DNA of 64,000 nucleotides. Source: Filimonas sp. Lineage in GTDB: Bacteria; Bacteroidota; Bacteroidia; Chitinophagales; Chitinophagaceae. The position numbers and the translations under genes are program-made. The number at the start of each line of letters is the position of its first letter. Positions within the stretch are counted from its first letter, which is position 1. The stretch is taken from NCBI GenBank assembly GCA_017306865.1, contig JAFKHH010000014.1:372001-436000 (forward strand). The letters run 5' to 3'. The notes under the pieces are model-generated. The model did no database searches. It saw nothing but the letters and a program-made list of their open reading frames with translations, and had not been told where the DNA came from. Shown one piece after another: positions 8,747 to 17,382 of this stretch.

Positions 8747-11700
8747 TTATTCAACCACCGGCAACAATACAAAGAACGTTGTTCCCTCTCCTTCTCTTGT
8801 TTCAAACCATATTTCACCTTTGGCTTTTTCTACAATGCCTTTGCAGATGGCAAGGCCAAGGCCGGTTCCAGATGATTTTGTCGTAAAATTCGGTGTAAAT
8901 ATTTTTGGCTGCATTTCATGAGATATGCCGGTCCCCTTATCTGTAACAGAGACGATAATATTACCGTCTTTATGATATTGCTCCAGTATTATTTCCGGCT
9001 GTTCGTTCTCTTCAGATGCTTCTATTCCATTTTTTATAAGATTGGTAAAAAGCCTGTTGATGTGTATCTTATCTGCATAGACGAAATCAGATGTTTCAGG
9101 TCTTTCCCATTTAATGCTCAGGTGTTCGTCACTACTGTACAAATTCACTAGTGAAGCGAGTAACTCATTCAGGTCAAAACGTTCAAGGCTTACATTACCA
9201 ATATTGGCAAACTGAGAGAAGTCGCTTGAGATCTGCGCCAGTTGGTCTATCTGCTCTACCAGCATACTGGCCACCTGCTGAGACAGCTCTTTCACATTTG
9301 GCGCATTGTTATTTATGGCCCGTTGCAAGTACTGTATGCTTAGCTTCATTGGCGTTAGCGGGTTCTTGATCTCATGCGCCACCTGCCTCGCCATTTCGCG
9401 CCACGCGCCTTCCCTTTCACTTCTGGCAAGTATGGTAGCACTTTCTTCCAGCTTGCGCACCATCTTATTATACTCTCCTACTAATACGCCTATCTCATCA
9501 CTTTTATTCCATATAATCACTTCATTCATCTTACCCAAACTCACTTCCCGCATTTTATCCCCAATGAGGGAGAAAGAAGCCGTTATCCTGTTAGATACGA
9601 CTAATGCGATGGCGCCCGCCAATACGAAGATGAATACATTCAGATTAATGAGCGTTAATAAGAAACTGGAGATCTCCTGGTTCAGTTCCGTCTCTGAGTT
9701 GAGGTAAGGAATATTCAGGTATGCATAGATAACCCCGGTATCGTCCTTCACCGGTACGTATATACTCAGGAAGGAGAACTCCCCTACATGTTCGTTCTGT
9801 ATATACTGTATAAGGCTGTTGTGTGTAAGATTGTAAAACGCTTTAGGCTCCATCCGGTCACTAAGCACATGCCTGTTATAAATATATGGTTGCGTAGATG
9901 CTGTAAGCGTTCCGTCTGCATCAAAGATGTTTACATCTACATTATGTATCTCCGATACCTCTATAATCTTTTTTTCCAGGTCGCCGCCAGGTACACCCAG
10001 ATCATTCCAGGTAGCCACATCATCATAAATTAGCTGGTTGCGCAGGCTGGCTATTTCAGAAGTCATTACCTGTATCGCTTTCGTTAGCCTCACTTCATTG
10101 GTCTGCCTGAAGCGGATGATGAAGAAAGAGATGGTAGCAATACCGATCACGATGAAAGAGAACACACTTACAAAAATGATTGTTGCATGTATCTGGGTTC
10201 GGATAGTAAAACGGAAAAGCTGCCTGATATTTTTCCACCTGAACCTTGCTTTGATCAGGAAACCTGCCAGGTGCATGAGCGCAACAGTAGCAAGGAAGAT
10301 GCAAAACATATAGGCAAATAGTGTTACAGACTCTACAAACCAATGATTCTTTCGCACTATCACTACTACTTTACTTCGGCCCGCGTTATATGTAAGCACG
10401 CTATTCTCATTATCCGCATGTACCTCATACTCACCTTTCGGCATCTGCTGTGGTCTTAATACGGAAGGGAACGCATAGTTATTGAAACTATTGATCAGTT
10501 TGTTTTTGCTATAGATGGCGTAAGAGTAGTTCTGCCCCATCTCAATAGCAGACTCTTTCACCTGCTTAAATAATTCAGGAAAAAGCGCCTCACTTTTATA
10601 CCGTTTGGGCTTTGCAATTACAAATAAATATCCCAGCACAGTATTATCGCTTGCTTTCACCGTACGCTCATACAGGTAGCTAAAAAGGTCTGCCGAATTC
10701 TCGTAATAATATACGTTGTCAATAGATGTCTTCTTGCCCTGGTTTTCTATAACCCGCTTAATGATATGGTAGGATACCGAATCATCATTAAATAACGGTT
10801 GAAAACTGCTATCAAACGTATAAATATGGGTATCGTATTTATTTAAATACCCGGAAAAATTCTGATTGGTCAGGCTGTCTTTAATAAACTTGTTGGAATA
10901 TTCTGACTTGAAGCGGTTGAAGTTGGAGACAAAAAATGAATCCTGGAAGTTCTCTACCGCAAGCCCTAGTAAGCTTTCGCCGGAAGGGTCCGTCTCACGT
11001 GCTAATGCTTCTGCAGATTTAAGCCGTTGTTGTATTTCTACATTCTTATTCTCTTTTTCAATCAGTATGGTAAAAGATATAAGAAAGAACATGACCCAAA
11101 ACAAGAAGAAAGAGGAATTCAACAATGCGCCTTTCCTGTCACGTTTCCTTATATGCAGCAGGATGAGATAAAGCAGCAACCACAACAGGATGCATACTTT
11201 CATTGCCATGCCACCCTCGCCTATTTTAAAGGTGAGCAATAAGAGGCCACATCCCGCCACTATTGCCAATATCCTGTAAAAGTCAACCCCGATCCTTTCG
11301 GCGGGCAATAATAGCAAATGCGATAGGTTAAAGTATGCCAATGCCAGGATACAGAGTAAAACAAAACAAATGAAGGTGTATAGGTTAAGACTGAAGAAAT
11401 TAGTAACGTCGAAGGGTATCTTAGAGTCACGGATCAAGCTGCAGACTATATCTGCCACTTCATAAGTAAACAATACCAGCGCCAGCAAGCTTACTATAGC
11501 ACCTACATCCCGTTTCCAGCTACGCACACGATACTTCTCTTCCGATATAGATGGATAACCAAATTTGAGAAAGCTGACAAGCCAGTAAAATAGTACAACG
11601 TTTATAAGCAGGTCTCCTAAAGACTTATGCAGATCGTTGGATGCATAAATAGATGCATCGAATAACTCCAGTCGCCTGAAGTCAAACGGTATAGGAAAAT

Positions 11701-12493
11701 AATAGGTAAGAATGCGGAATATAATGACAGCGGCAACAAGAAAAACATATCCTTTTATAAACCCGGACGCATGCGATATTTCACTCGCGATCGCATTGAT
11801 AAACGCCATCAAAAACAACAATGCCACCAACCGCAGAATAATAGAGAAACCATCCGGCTGGTTCTGAGATACGTCTGTCCGCTTCTCTATATGATAAATG
11901 GTTTTACCATACGAGTTAGTAACAGGCAACCCCTGGTTTTCTGTATTTATAGCATAGAGGTTGCCTATGTTCGGATAGCCGGCAAACTCTTTCTTCAGAT
12001 ATTTATTTTCTACGAAATAGTCCCAGTGAACAGGAATGAGCGCAGAGAGAATGTACTTTTTCCCTTTATAGGACTGGGTGTGCTTAATTAATTCAAAAAT
12101 GCCATTCTGGTAAGTAACCGTATATACACCATCAGCACGTTTTATATCAGCAGGATTAACGGAAACCAGGTTGGTGTTCCAATACACCTGTATGGGGTTG
12201 CCTACATCGTTTACCTCGTAGCCAAACAGCCCTATGTGCTGCTTATCGTACAAGTATTTTTCTTTATCGCCGGGCTCCGTAAAAAAGTTAGTAATAGCGG
12301 TTGTGTCCTTCAGTATGTTCTCCGCCTTTTGCTCCTGAGTGGCAAGATAGTTTTCCAGTGTACGCTGTACCTTTCCAGGAGAAGAGGTATAAGCAAAGTA
12401 GTTTGTAAAAATGAATGAGATGGTATATAGCCATGCGGCTATAATGATCAGGTAACCGTGTTTAAACGCAGCTTTTTTTAGCGTTTGTTTCAA
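8747..12493 (-). CDS. Very large NtrY-like membrane sensor histidine kinase
   Basis: A 1248-residue sensor kinase of a two-component system. The N terminus has one membrane helix (about 14-32), an extracytoplasmic region, then a block of several helices (about 215-470), a second extracytoplasmic region (about 480-730), more helices, a sensor loop and a final helix (LNVFIFVLAGAIALVV). HAMP follows, with KSDEIGVLVGEYNKM. The HisKA phosphoacceptor is His1040 in ARQVAHEIKNPLTPMK, and the HATPase has the N box LIKNGIEA, DKGTGIS and GTGLGLAI. HEIKNPLTPM is NtrY-like. The start is TTG at 12493, whose TTGA overlaps the mazG TGA; no other start codon exists between the upstream stop and the first helix. 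No response regulator is adjacent. Confidence 0.9.
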   Translation of the reverse strand: MKQTLKKAAFKHGYLIIIAAWLYTISFIFTNYFAYTSSPGKVQRTLENYLATQEQKAENILKDTTAITNFFTEPGDKEKYLYDKQHIGLFGYEVNDVGNPIQVYWNTNLVSVNPADIKRADGVYTVTYQNGIFELIKHTQSYKGKKYILSALIPVHWDYFVENKYLKKEFAGYPNIGNLYAINTENQGLPVTNSYGKTIYHIEKRTDVSQNQPDGFSIILRLVALLFLMAFINAIASEISHASGFIKGYVFLVAAVIIFRILTYYFPIPFDFRRLELFDASIYASNDLHKSLGDLLINVVLFYWLVSFLKFGYPSISEEKYRVRSWKRDVGAIVSLLALVLFTYEVADIVCSLIRDSKIPFDVTNFFSLNLYTFICFVLLCILALAYFNLSHLLLLPAERIGVDFYRILAIVAGCGLLLLTFKIGEGGMAMKVCILLWLLLYLILLHIRKRDRKGALLNSSFFLFWVMFFLISFTILIEKENKNVEIQQRLKSAEALARETDPSGESLLGLAVENFQDSFFVSNFNRFKSEYSNKFIKDSLTNQNFSGYLNKYDTHIYTFDSSFQPLFNDDSVSYHIIKRVIENQGKKTSIDNVYYYENSADLFSYLYERTVKASDNTVLGYLFVIAKPKRYKSEALFPELFKQVKESAIEMGQNYSYAIYSKNKLINSFNNYAFPSVLRPQQMPKGEYEVHADNENSVLTYNAGRSKVVVIVRKNHWFVESVTLFAYMFCIFLATVALMHLAGFLIKARFRWKNIRQLFRFTIRTQIHATIIFVSVFSFIVIGIATISFFIIRFRQTNEVRLTKAIQVMTSEIASLRNQLIYDDVATWNDLGVPGGDLEKKIIEVSEIHNVDVNIFDADGTLTASTQPYIYNRHVLSDRMEPKAFYNLTHNSLIQYIQNEHVGEFSFLSIYVPVKDDTGVIYAYLNIPYLNSETELNQEISSFLLTLINLNVFIFVLAGAIALVVSNRITASFSLIGDKMREVSLGKMNEVIIWNKSDEIGVLVGEYNKMVRKLEESATILARSEREGAWREMARQVAHEIKNPLTPMKLSIQYLQRAINNNAPNVKELSQQVASMLVEQIDQLAQISSDFSQFANIGNVSLERFDLNELLASLVNLYSSDEHLSIKWERPETSDFVYADKIHINRLFTNLIKNGIEASEENEQPEIILEQYHKDGNIIVSVTDKGTGISHEMQPKIFTPNFTTKSSGTGLGLAICKGIVEKAKGEIWFETREGEGTTFFVLLPVVE

Positions 12494-13263
12494 GTCTTTT
12501 GTTTTTTAATCTTATTCCAGATATCATCCATTTCTTCGAGAGACATATCTGCCAGGTTCTTTCCTTCTTGTTTTGCAGCCTCTTCCATTCTCAAAAACCT
12601 GCTTATAAATTTTTTATTCGTACGCTCCAGCGCACCTTCGGCGTCTAACTGCAAAAACCGTGCATAGTTTACCAGGCTGAAAAGTACATCACCAAATTCC
12701 TCCTCTATGTGCTGCTGGTTGCCGCTGGCAACAGCTTCGTGCAACTCTCCTACTTCTTCTTCCACCTTCTTCCAAACATCTTCTTTATTCTCCCATTCAA
12801 AACCAACTTGCTTGGCTTTTTCCTGTATGCGTGCAGCTTTTACCACAGCAGGTAAGGAAGTAGGCACACCGCTAAACACAGAGGCTTTCCCTTCTTTCAG
12901 CTTTATCTGTTCCCAGTTACGTTTTACATCATCCTCGTTTTCTACTTTGACATCTCCGTAAATATGGGGACGACGTACGATCAGTTTGTTACTAATGCCT
13001 TCTATTACTTCCTGCAAAGTAAACTGCTGCTGTTCTGTACCTATTTTGGTATAAAATAAAATATGCAGCAACATATCGCCCAACTCTTCTTTTATATCTT
13101 TCCAGCTTTCGTCTGTAATGGCATCTGCCAGCTCATACGTCTCTTCTATCGTCATCGGGCGCAAGGTCTGTATGGTTTGTTTTCTATCCCACGGACATTG
13201 TTCACGCAATTCATCCATTATTTTCACCAGCTTCAGGAAAGCGTCTGACACATTGTTGCTCAT
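12490..13263 (-). CDS. mazG: Nucleoside triphosphate pyrophosphohydrolase MazG
   Basis: All-alpha NTP pyrophosphatase that hydrolyses (d)NTPs to NMP and pyrophosphate; roles proposed elsewhere are pool sanitation and lowering ppGpp. Two tandem MazG domains are visible: the first with CPWDRKQT, EETYELADAI and EELGDMLLHI, the second with EVGELHEAV and EEEFGDVLFSL, providing the EExxE/ExxD metal ligands. At 257 residues it is standard for the two-domain form. Its TGA overlaps the TTG start of the large kinase (sequence TTGA), indicating translational coupling. It begins 10 bp after the DUF3667 gene. Confidence 0.95.
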   Translation of the reverse strand: MSNNVSDAFLKLVKIMDELREQCPWDRKQTIQTLRPMTIEETYELADAITDESWKDIKEELGDMLLHILFYTKIGTEQQQFTLQEVIEGISNKLIVRRPHIYGDVKVENEDDVKRNWEQIKLKEGKASVFSGVPTSLPAVVKAARIQEKAKQVGFEWENKEDVWKKVEEEVGELHEAVASGNQQHIEEEFGDVLFSLVNYARFLQLDAEGALERTNKKFISRFLRMEEAAKQEGKNLADMSLEEMDDIWNKIKKQKT

Positions 13264-13273
13264 AACTCAATTA

Positions 13274-14383
13274 TTAAAAAACGAAAACGGATAAGATACC
13301 AAATATAGCAAACACGAGTACGACTACTATAAAACTCATAAACGCAAAAAGCATATATTTTACTAAGGTTTTACCCCATCCGCCGCCGTACAACACTTTC
13401 ATACCCATATAGCCATAATAGAGTTGGTAAATGAATATTGGTATCCACAAATACCCGATCCAATTCATATAAGGCAGGTCAGCCAGCTTATTCACACAAA
13501 TGAGTAAAAACAGCGAAATAAATAAAAAGCATACCAGGTGTAATGTATATACTACGTGGTCGGAATAATAAAACGCTTTACGTTTTCTCAGGTATAATAG
13601 CTGCAGCATCAGCGCAAACAATGGCACGGAGATGAACACGATCTTTGGTATGGAATGCATAAAGATCTCTGCTATATGCGCACCATATTCATTACCGGTT
13701 TTAAACTTATGGTTTACCTCGATCTCTCTAGCAACCATTTTCCGCCGGATAAACCCGGCACGCTCCGCAGATGGAAGCTTTTTCTGTGCTGAGTCGTAAG
13801 ATTCAAATGTCTTATACGCCTTTACCTCATCATAGATCACATCTTCCGCCCTTTCCTGGTTCCAGGATGTAGTGTCCTTTTCTATATCGGCCAGTTGATT
13901 CTGCTTTCTGTTAATAGCCTTCTGCATCTTATTCTTTGCCTTCTGCGGCACGCCAGGCGCATTCATTCCTATCTGCAGACCTTTTATCTCCGCATCCAGC
14001 TTGTCCAGTTTTTCCTTGGCAGAAGTTACCTGGTCAGAACTGTCATTGACATTTACAATGTCGTCTGTCTTAACTATTGAAAAGAAAAGAATGAAAAACA
14101 CGGCAGATACAAACACGTACATCCTGATCGGGTGCAGGTAGGACATTCTTCTGCCTTTCATATGCTCTTGCGCAAGGAAGCCGGGTTTTAACAGTAATGC
14201 TTTGGCCGTACTGAAAAACTTACCATCAAAGTGAACGAGATCGTATGCAAAGTGGGTAACGAGGTGCCAGAACGATTCATGGGGCTCTATATTCTCCTGT
14301 CCGCAATGCTGACAATATCTTCCAAGAACTTCGGTATTACAGTTTAAGCAGTTTTTTTCGGTTCTCTCTTTGAAATGTGACAC
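13274..14383 (-). CDS. DUF3667 membrane protein with N-terminal zinc ribbon
   Basis: A 369-residue protein with an N-terminal four-cysteine zinc ribbon (CLNC near residue 12 and CQHCGQ near 25), then the DUF3667 core HESFWHLVTHFAYDLVHFDGKF with LLLKPGFLAQEHMKGRR. A membrane helix sits near 95-112, a coiled-coil-like charged region at 120-170 (KEKLDKLDAEIKGLQ), and four C-terminal helices follow. It probably has a cytoplasmic zinc ribbon and sits in the inner membrane; function is unknown. First gene of an apparent operon with mazG and the kinase. Confidence 0.85.
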   Translation of the reverse strand: MSHFKERTEKNCLNCNTEVLGRYCQHCGQENIEPHESFWHLVTHFAYDLVHFDGKFFSTAKALLLKPGFLAQEHMKGRRMSYLHPIRMYVFVSAVFFILFFSIVKTDDIVNVNDSSDQVTSAKEKLDKLDAEIKGLQIGMNAPGVPQKAKNKMQKAINRKQNQLADIEKDTTSWNQERAEDVIYDEVKAYKTFESYDSAQKKLPSAERAGFIRRKMVAREIEVNHKFKTGNEYGAHIAEIFMHSIPKIVFISVPLFALMLQLLYLRKRKAFYYSDHVVYTLHLVCFLFISLFLLICVNKLADLPYMNWIGYLWIPIFIYQLYYGYMGMKVLYGGGWGKTLVKYMLFAFMSFIVVVLVFAIFGILSVFVF

Positions 14384-14496
14384 TAAAATAAAAATTTGCT
14401 TAAAAGTAAGAAAGAAGGCACAATTGTTAACATTTCCGTTGCAATATCACCGTCTTTTTCGCGTATAAAAGCCGAAAACTTACGTATTAAATATTT

Positions 14497-14504
14497 TAGC
14501 TTTG
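14497..14504 (+). promoter_or_regulatory. Promoter -7 box for the YD-like secreted protein
   Basis: TAGCTTTG matches TAnnTTTG, 15 bp before the ATG at 14520, implying a very short leader. Confidence 0.5.
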
Positions 14505-14519
14505 CGGCAAAACCCACAA

Positions 14520-15356
14520 ATGAAGAATTTACTGCTATTATGTATCTGTATCCTTACTGCTGGCAAAAGTTTCTCGCAATATTACTATACCGATATATTG
14601 GCGGCTGAGCAAACAGACAGGCAATACAAATTGTTGCGCAGTAACCTCGTGCAGACGGTAACGGCTAAGAGCTATGAAAGCGATAACCAGCAAACACAGG
14701 GTTTTAGCATTGTGCAAACAATTAGCGAGGATTTTAAAAAGATCGTTACACAAACCACATACGCATCCGGTAACTCACTGACCACTTCTTTCTATACTGG
14801 TACCAAGATCAGTAAAACGCAGGATAGCAGTGCGCAGGTGGTAACAACTACGTTTTATACCTATGACAACACGGGCAAAATACAAAGTATCAAAACAGAA
14901 ACAAATGATGCCTTTATGAACAGCCACTCGGAAGAGCTGCATGTATGGGAGTACACAGCGGATAATAAGCCTGCCCGCATGCTTAAAATAAAGGACAACA
15001 ACGATACAACGTTTGTACAATTCAAACTGGATGAGCAGGGTAATGTGGGTGAAGAGAGCTGGAGAAGAAAAGGCCGTTTAATGGAAACGTATTATTACTA
15101 CTATAACGATAAGCATCAGTTAACGGATATTGTACGTTACAACTTTAAAGCAAAAAAATTACTCCCGGATAACCTTTTTGAATATGATGCCAAAAGCCGT
15201 GTTACACAAATGGTACAGGTTCCGCTTGGCACATCCAACTACATGACGTGGAAATATACTTATAACGATCAGGGATTAAAACAAAGCGAAGTGTGCTACA
15301 ACAAACAAAAACAATTGGTAGGAAGGATTGAGTATAGTTATAAGATGGCGAAGTAG
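14520..15356 (+). CDS. Secreted YD-like repeat protein
   Basis: From the ATG at 14520 the 278-residue product starts with a signal peptide (MKNLLLLCICILTAGKSFSQ). The mature part is rich in Tyr/Asp/Asn motifs typical of RHS/YD-like beta repeats: TFYTYDNTGKIQSI, FKLDEQGNVGEESW, YYNDKHQLTDIVRY, FEYDAKSRVTQMVQ, YTYNDQGLKQSE. It is probably periplasmic or surface-exposed. No toxin domain or protease motif is visible. A TTG at 14502 is in frame but overlaps the promoter box. A perfect seven-copy octamer array begins 2 bp after its stop. It resembles in style, but not clearly in sequence, the three paralogs at 54.4-60.4 kb. Confidence 0.75.
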   Translation: MKNLLLLCICILTAGKSFSQYYYTDILAAEQTDRQYKLLRSNLVQTVTAKSYESDNQQTQGFSIVQTISEDFKKIVTQTTYASGNSLTTSFYTGTKISKTQDSSAQVVTTTFYTYDNTGKIQSIKTETNDAFMNSHSEELHVWEYTADNKPARMLKIKDNNDTTFVQFKLDEQGNVGEESWRRKGRLMETYYYYYNDKHQLTDIVRYNFKAKKLLPDNLFEYDAKSRVTQMVQVPLGTSNYMTWKYTYNDQGLKQSEVCYNKQKQLVGRIEYSYKMAK

Positions 15357-15357
15357 A

Positions 15358-15413
15358 TTTTATTGTTTTATTGTTTTATTGTTTTATTGTTTTATTGTTT
15401 TATTGTTTTATTG
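15358..15413. repeat. Tandem array of seven perfect TTTTATTG octamers
   Basis: Seven uninterrupted copies of TTTTATTG begin 2 bp after the stop codon of the secreted YD-like gene. Copy number is likely to vary between strains because the units are identical. Confidence 0.95.
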
Positions 15414-15498
15414 TTTTTACAAAAAACTTTATCCAATGCAAAATGAACTTTGCGTCAACAGAGGCAACTACAATTTAACCATATAACCATGCAACACT

Positions 15499-17193
15499 CT
15501 AACTATACTTCCGCTTCATCTCCGTCTGTTTGCCTTTCACAGATGAGATAATGCCTTGCATAATGGTTTTCCATACCAGGCTAAAGAAAGACCTGTGTTT
15601 ATCATGCAACCACGCTGAATTATACGTTCTTAATGGTTCTCCCTTAGATGGATTATTCTTTTGCAATACAAAATTGTTCGCCATAAATGTTGCAAGCCCT
15701 TTTTTCTTCAATTCTCCCGGTTCATTTTTGTCCGGCTTCAGCGCTTTTACAGACAAGTCGGTGTAAGCCATCGCAACTGTTCCGTTTGCGCCTGTTGTAT
15801 TCCCATTCATATGCAGCCTGAAGGATTGTACATTTGCCTTTTCCACTTCTACCATACTCAGTGCAACTATCGCCCTGTTCATGCTTGCGCCATCCATAGG
15901 TCCCAATGCAGCATCGATGCTGAATGCGCCGCTTTGCATTTTTGTAAGGTCAAAGCTGAATTGTACATCCAGTTTACCATCATTCATCAGTCGTGTATGC
16001 GCATCTATCTCCATCTTCTTATTTTTTGCTATCTCCTCCTGTATGTTTGTTACGTTTGTTACGGTGCCGCTTGTCTTAGCAAACTCAACCGTTCCTGTTT
16101 GTTTTGATTCCGTATTGTATTCTTTATAAAAAATAGCAAAATTCGTTAGCTGTATCTTTTTTACCATTAGGGGAAGCGGACATTGTTGTAAGGTCTGGCT
16201 GGGAAAGGCGGCTATTTTATCCGTTGAGGGTTGAATAGCTTTATTGCAATACACTTCTACATTGGCATCTTCCAGCGCAATCTTACCGGCCTTTATACTT
16301 TGCCCGGTAATAATACTATACCAGTCCACATCCTCCAGCAGAATATTCCGAATAGTAATATCATAGCGATCTTTGCGGTACTTCAGTTTACGCCAAAATG
16401 CTTCTTTATCACCAGCAGGTTTCAACGTTAGCCCTACCAGTCGCATTTGTTTACTTGTTGCCAATACTGTGATAGAGTCTACATGAAAGCGATGTAAATT
16501 ATCTCCAGTCTTTGCTTCATAACCGTTTAGTTGTATATCTGCACGTTTGGCAAAAAAGAAACGGGTAGTATCAAATTGTGTTGAAGAATCTATTTTAATG
16601 TTCTCCAGTATTGCCCCAAGGTCCTTAAAAGAAGTGGTGCTTTTTTTCTCCAAATTGTGGTAAGTAAGTGAGATATGCCGCAATAGCAACCGCTGTAATT
16701 CGAAGCTTTGCACCATACCTGCCAGCTTCCGGTAAAGTGTGGCAGTATCCGGCGACTGGTAATTATAGGCTCTTTTTTGATGATAGATCTCAATATCCGG
16801 GTTGTCAAGAAAAAGGTCCGTCAGCGAGATATTTTTTTTATTCAGCATATCTGCCGGCCCTAGTCCCGTTATATCCAGTGTTTTCAGGCTTATTTTAAAC
16901 ACATCATCAGGTGCCTGCTGTAATGAGTCCAGTTGTAACAAGCGGGCGGAATCCGGCTGCAAAACAGCATTGGAAAGCGTAACCTTACTAGCCAGTACAT
17001 CTATGGTCAGGCTATCGTAGTGCAACTTGTAAAGACCGTTGGTTGCTTTTGTAACCACTTCTTGCAGTTTATCCTTAATCAGTGGCTCAAAATCTTTGCT
17101 TTTACGCGTTTTCAGGTATACCAATGCACCGGCTGCAAGAACCAGGATTGGCAGCAAAATGTATTTCACGGTTTTAGGTATGTGTTGTAACAT
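15499..17193 (-). CDS. AsmA-like envelope protein with single N-terminal anchor
   Basis: From the ATG at 17193 the protein has 564 residues: MLQHIPKTVKYILLPILVLA forms an N-terminal membrane anchor, and the rest is a periplasmic beta-rich region with AsmA-like features (DSLTIDVLASKVTLSNAVL, LKTLDITGLGPADML, LLLRHISLTYHN, ITIRNILLEDVDWYS). AsmA and TamB relatives bridge the envelope and move lipids or assist outer-membrane assembly; a role here is inferred. A GTG at 17235 is in frame, but it lies inside the terminator hairpin at 17225-17264, so the ATG is preferred. Confidence 0.7.
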   Translation of the reverse strand: MLQHIPKTVKYILLPILVLAAGALVYLKTRKSKDFEPLIKDKLQEVVTKATNGLYKLHYDSLTIDVLASKVTLSNAVLQPDSARLLQLDSLQQAPDDVFKISLKTLDITGLGPADMLNKKNISLTDLFLDNPDIEIYHQKRAYNYQSPDTATLYRKLAGMVQSFELQRLLLRHISLTYHNLEKKSTTSFKDLGAILENIKIDSSTQFDTTRFFFAKRADIQLNGYEAKTGDNLHRFHVDSITVLATSKQMRLVGLTLKPAGDKEAFWRKLKYRKDRYDITIRNILLEDVDWYSIITGQSIKAGKIALEDANVEVYCNKAIQPSTDKIAAFPSQTLQQCPLPLMVKKIQLTNFAIFYKEYNTESKQTGTVEFAKTSGTVTNVTNIQEEIAKNKKMEIDAHTRLMNDGKLDVQFSFDLTKMQSGAFSIDAALGPMDGASMNRAIVALSMVEVEKANVQSFRLHMNGNTTGANGTVAMAYTDLSVKALKPDKNEPGELKKKGLATFMANNFVLQKNNPSKGEPLRTYNSAWLHDKHRSFFSLVWKTIMQGIISSVKGKQTEMKRKYS

Positions 17194-17224
17194 ACCTATA
17201 CCTTTAAAAAACTGTACCAAATAA

Positions 17225-17264
17225 AAAAGCTGCACCTCTTATAAACACAAGAGATGCAGCTTTT
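17225..17264 (-). terminator. Terminator of the large lipoprotein gene
   Basis: A 16-bp stem with one mismatch (17225-17240 with 17249-17264). On the minus strand it ends in GCTTTTTT, so it stops transcription coming from the lipoprotein gene above. Confidence 0.8.
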
Positions 17265-17382
17265 ATGTATAATATTGAGGATGTAACTTGTTTTTCTCTT
17301 TACAAGTATTAAGGAACCCCTGTTACTGATCTAATAGCCAGAATACCGGTCTTCTTTTTCTGAATTTTAACCCTGTATTGCT

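Noticed and set aside
15358-15413. CRISPR-like or minisatellite coding repeat
   Set aside because: Units are contiguous without spacers and lie after a stop codon.
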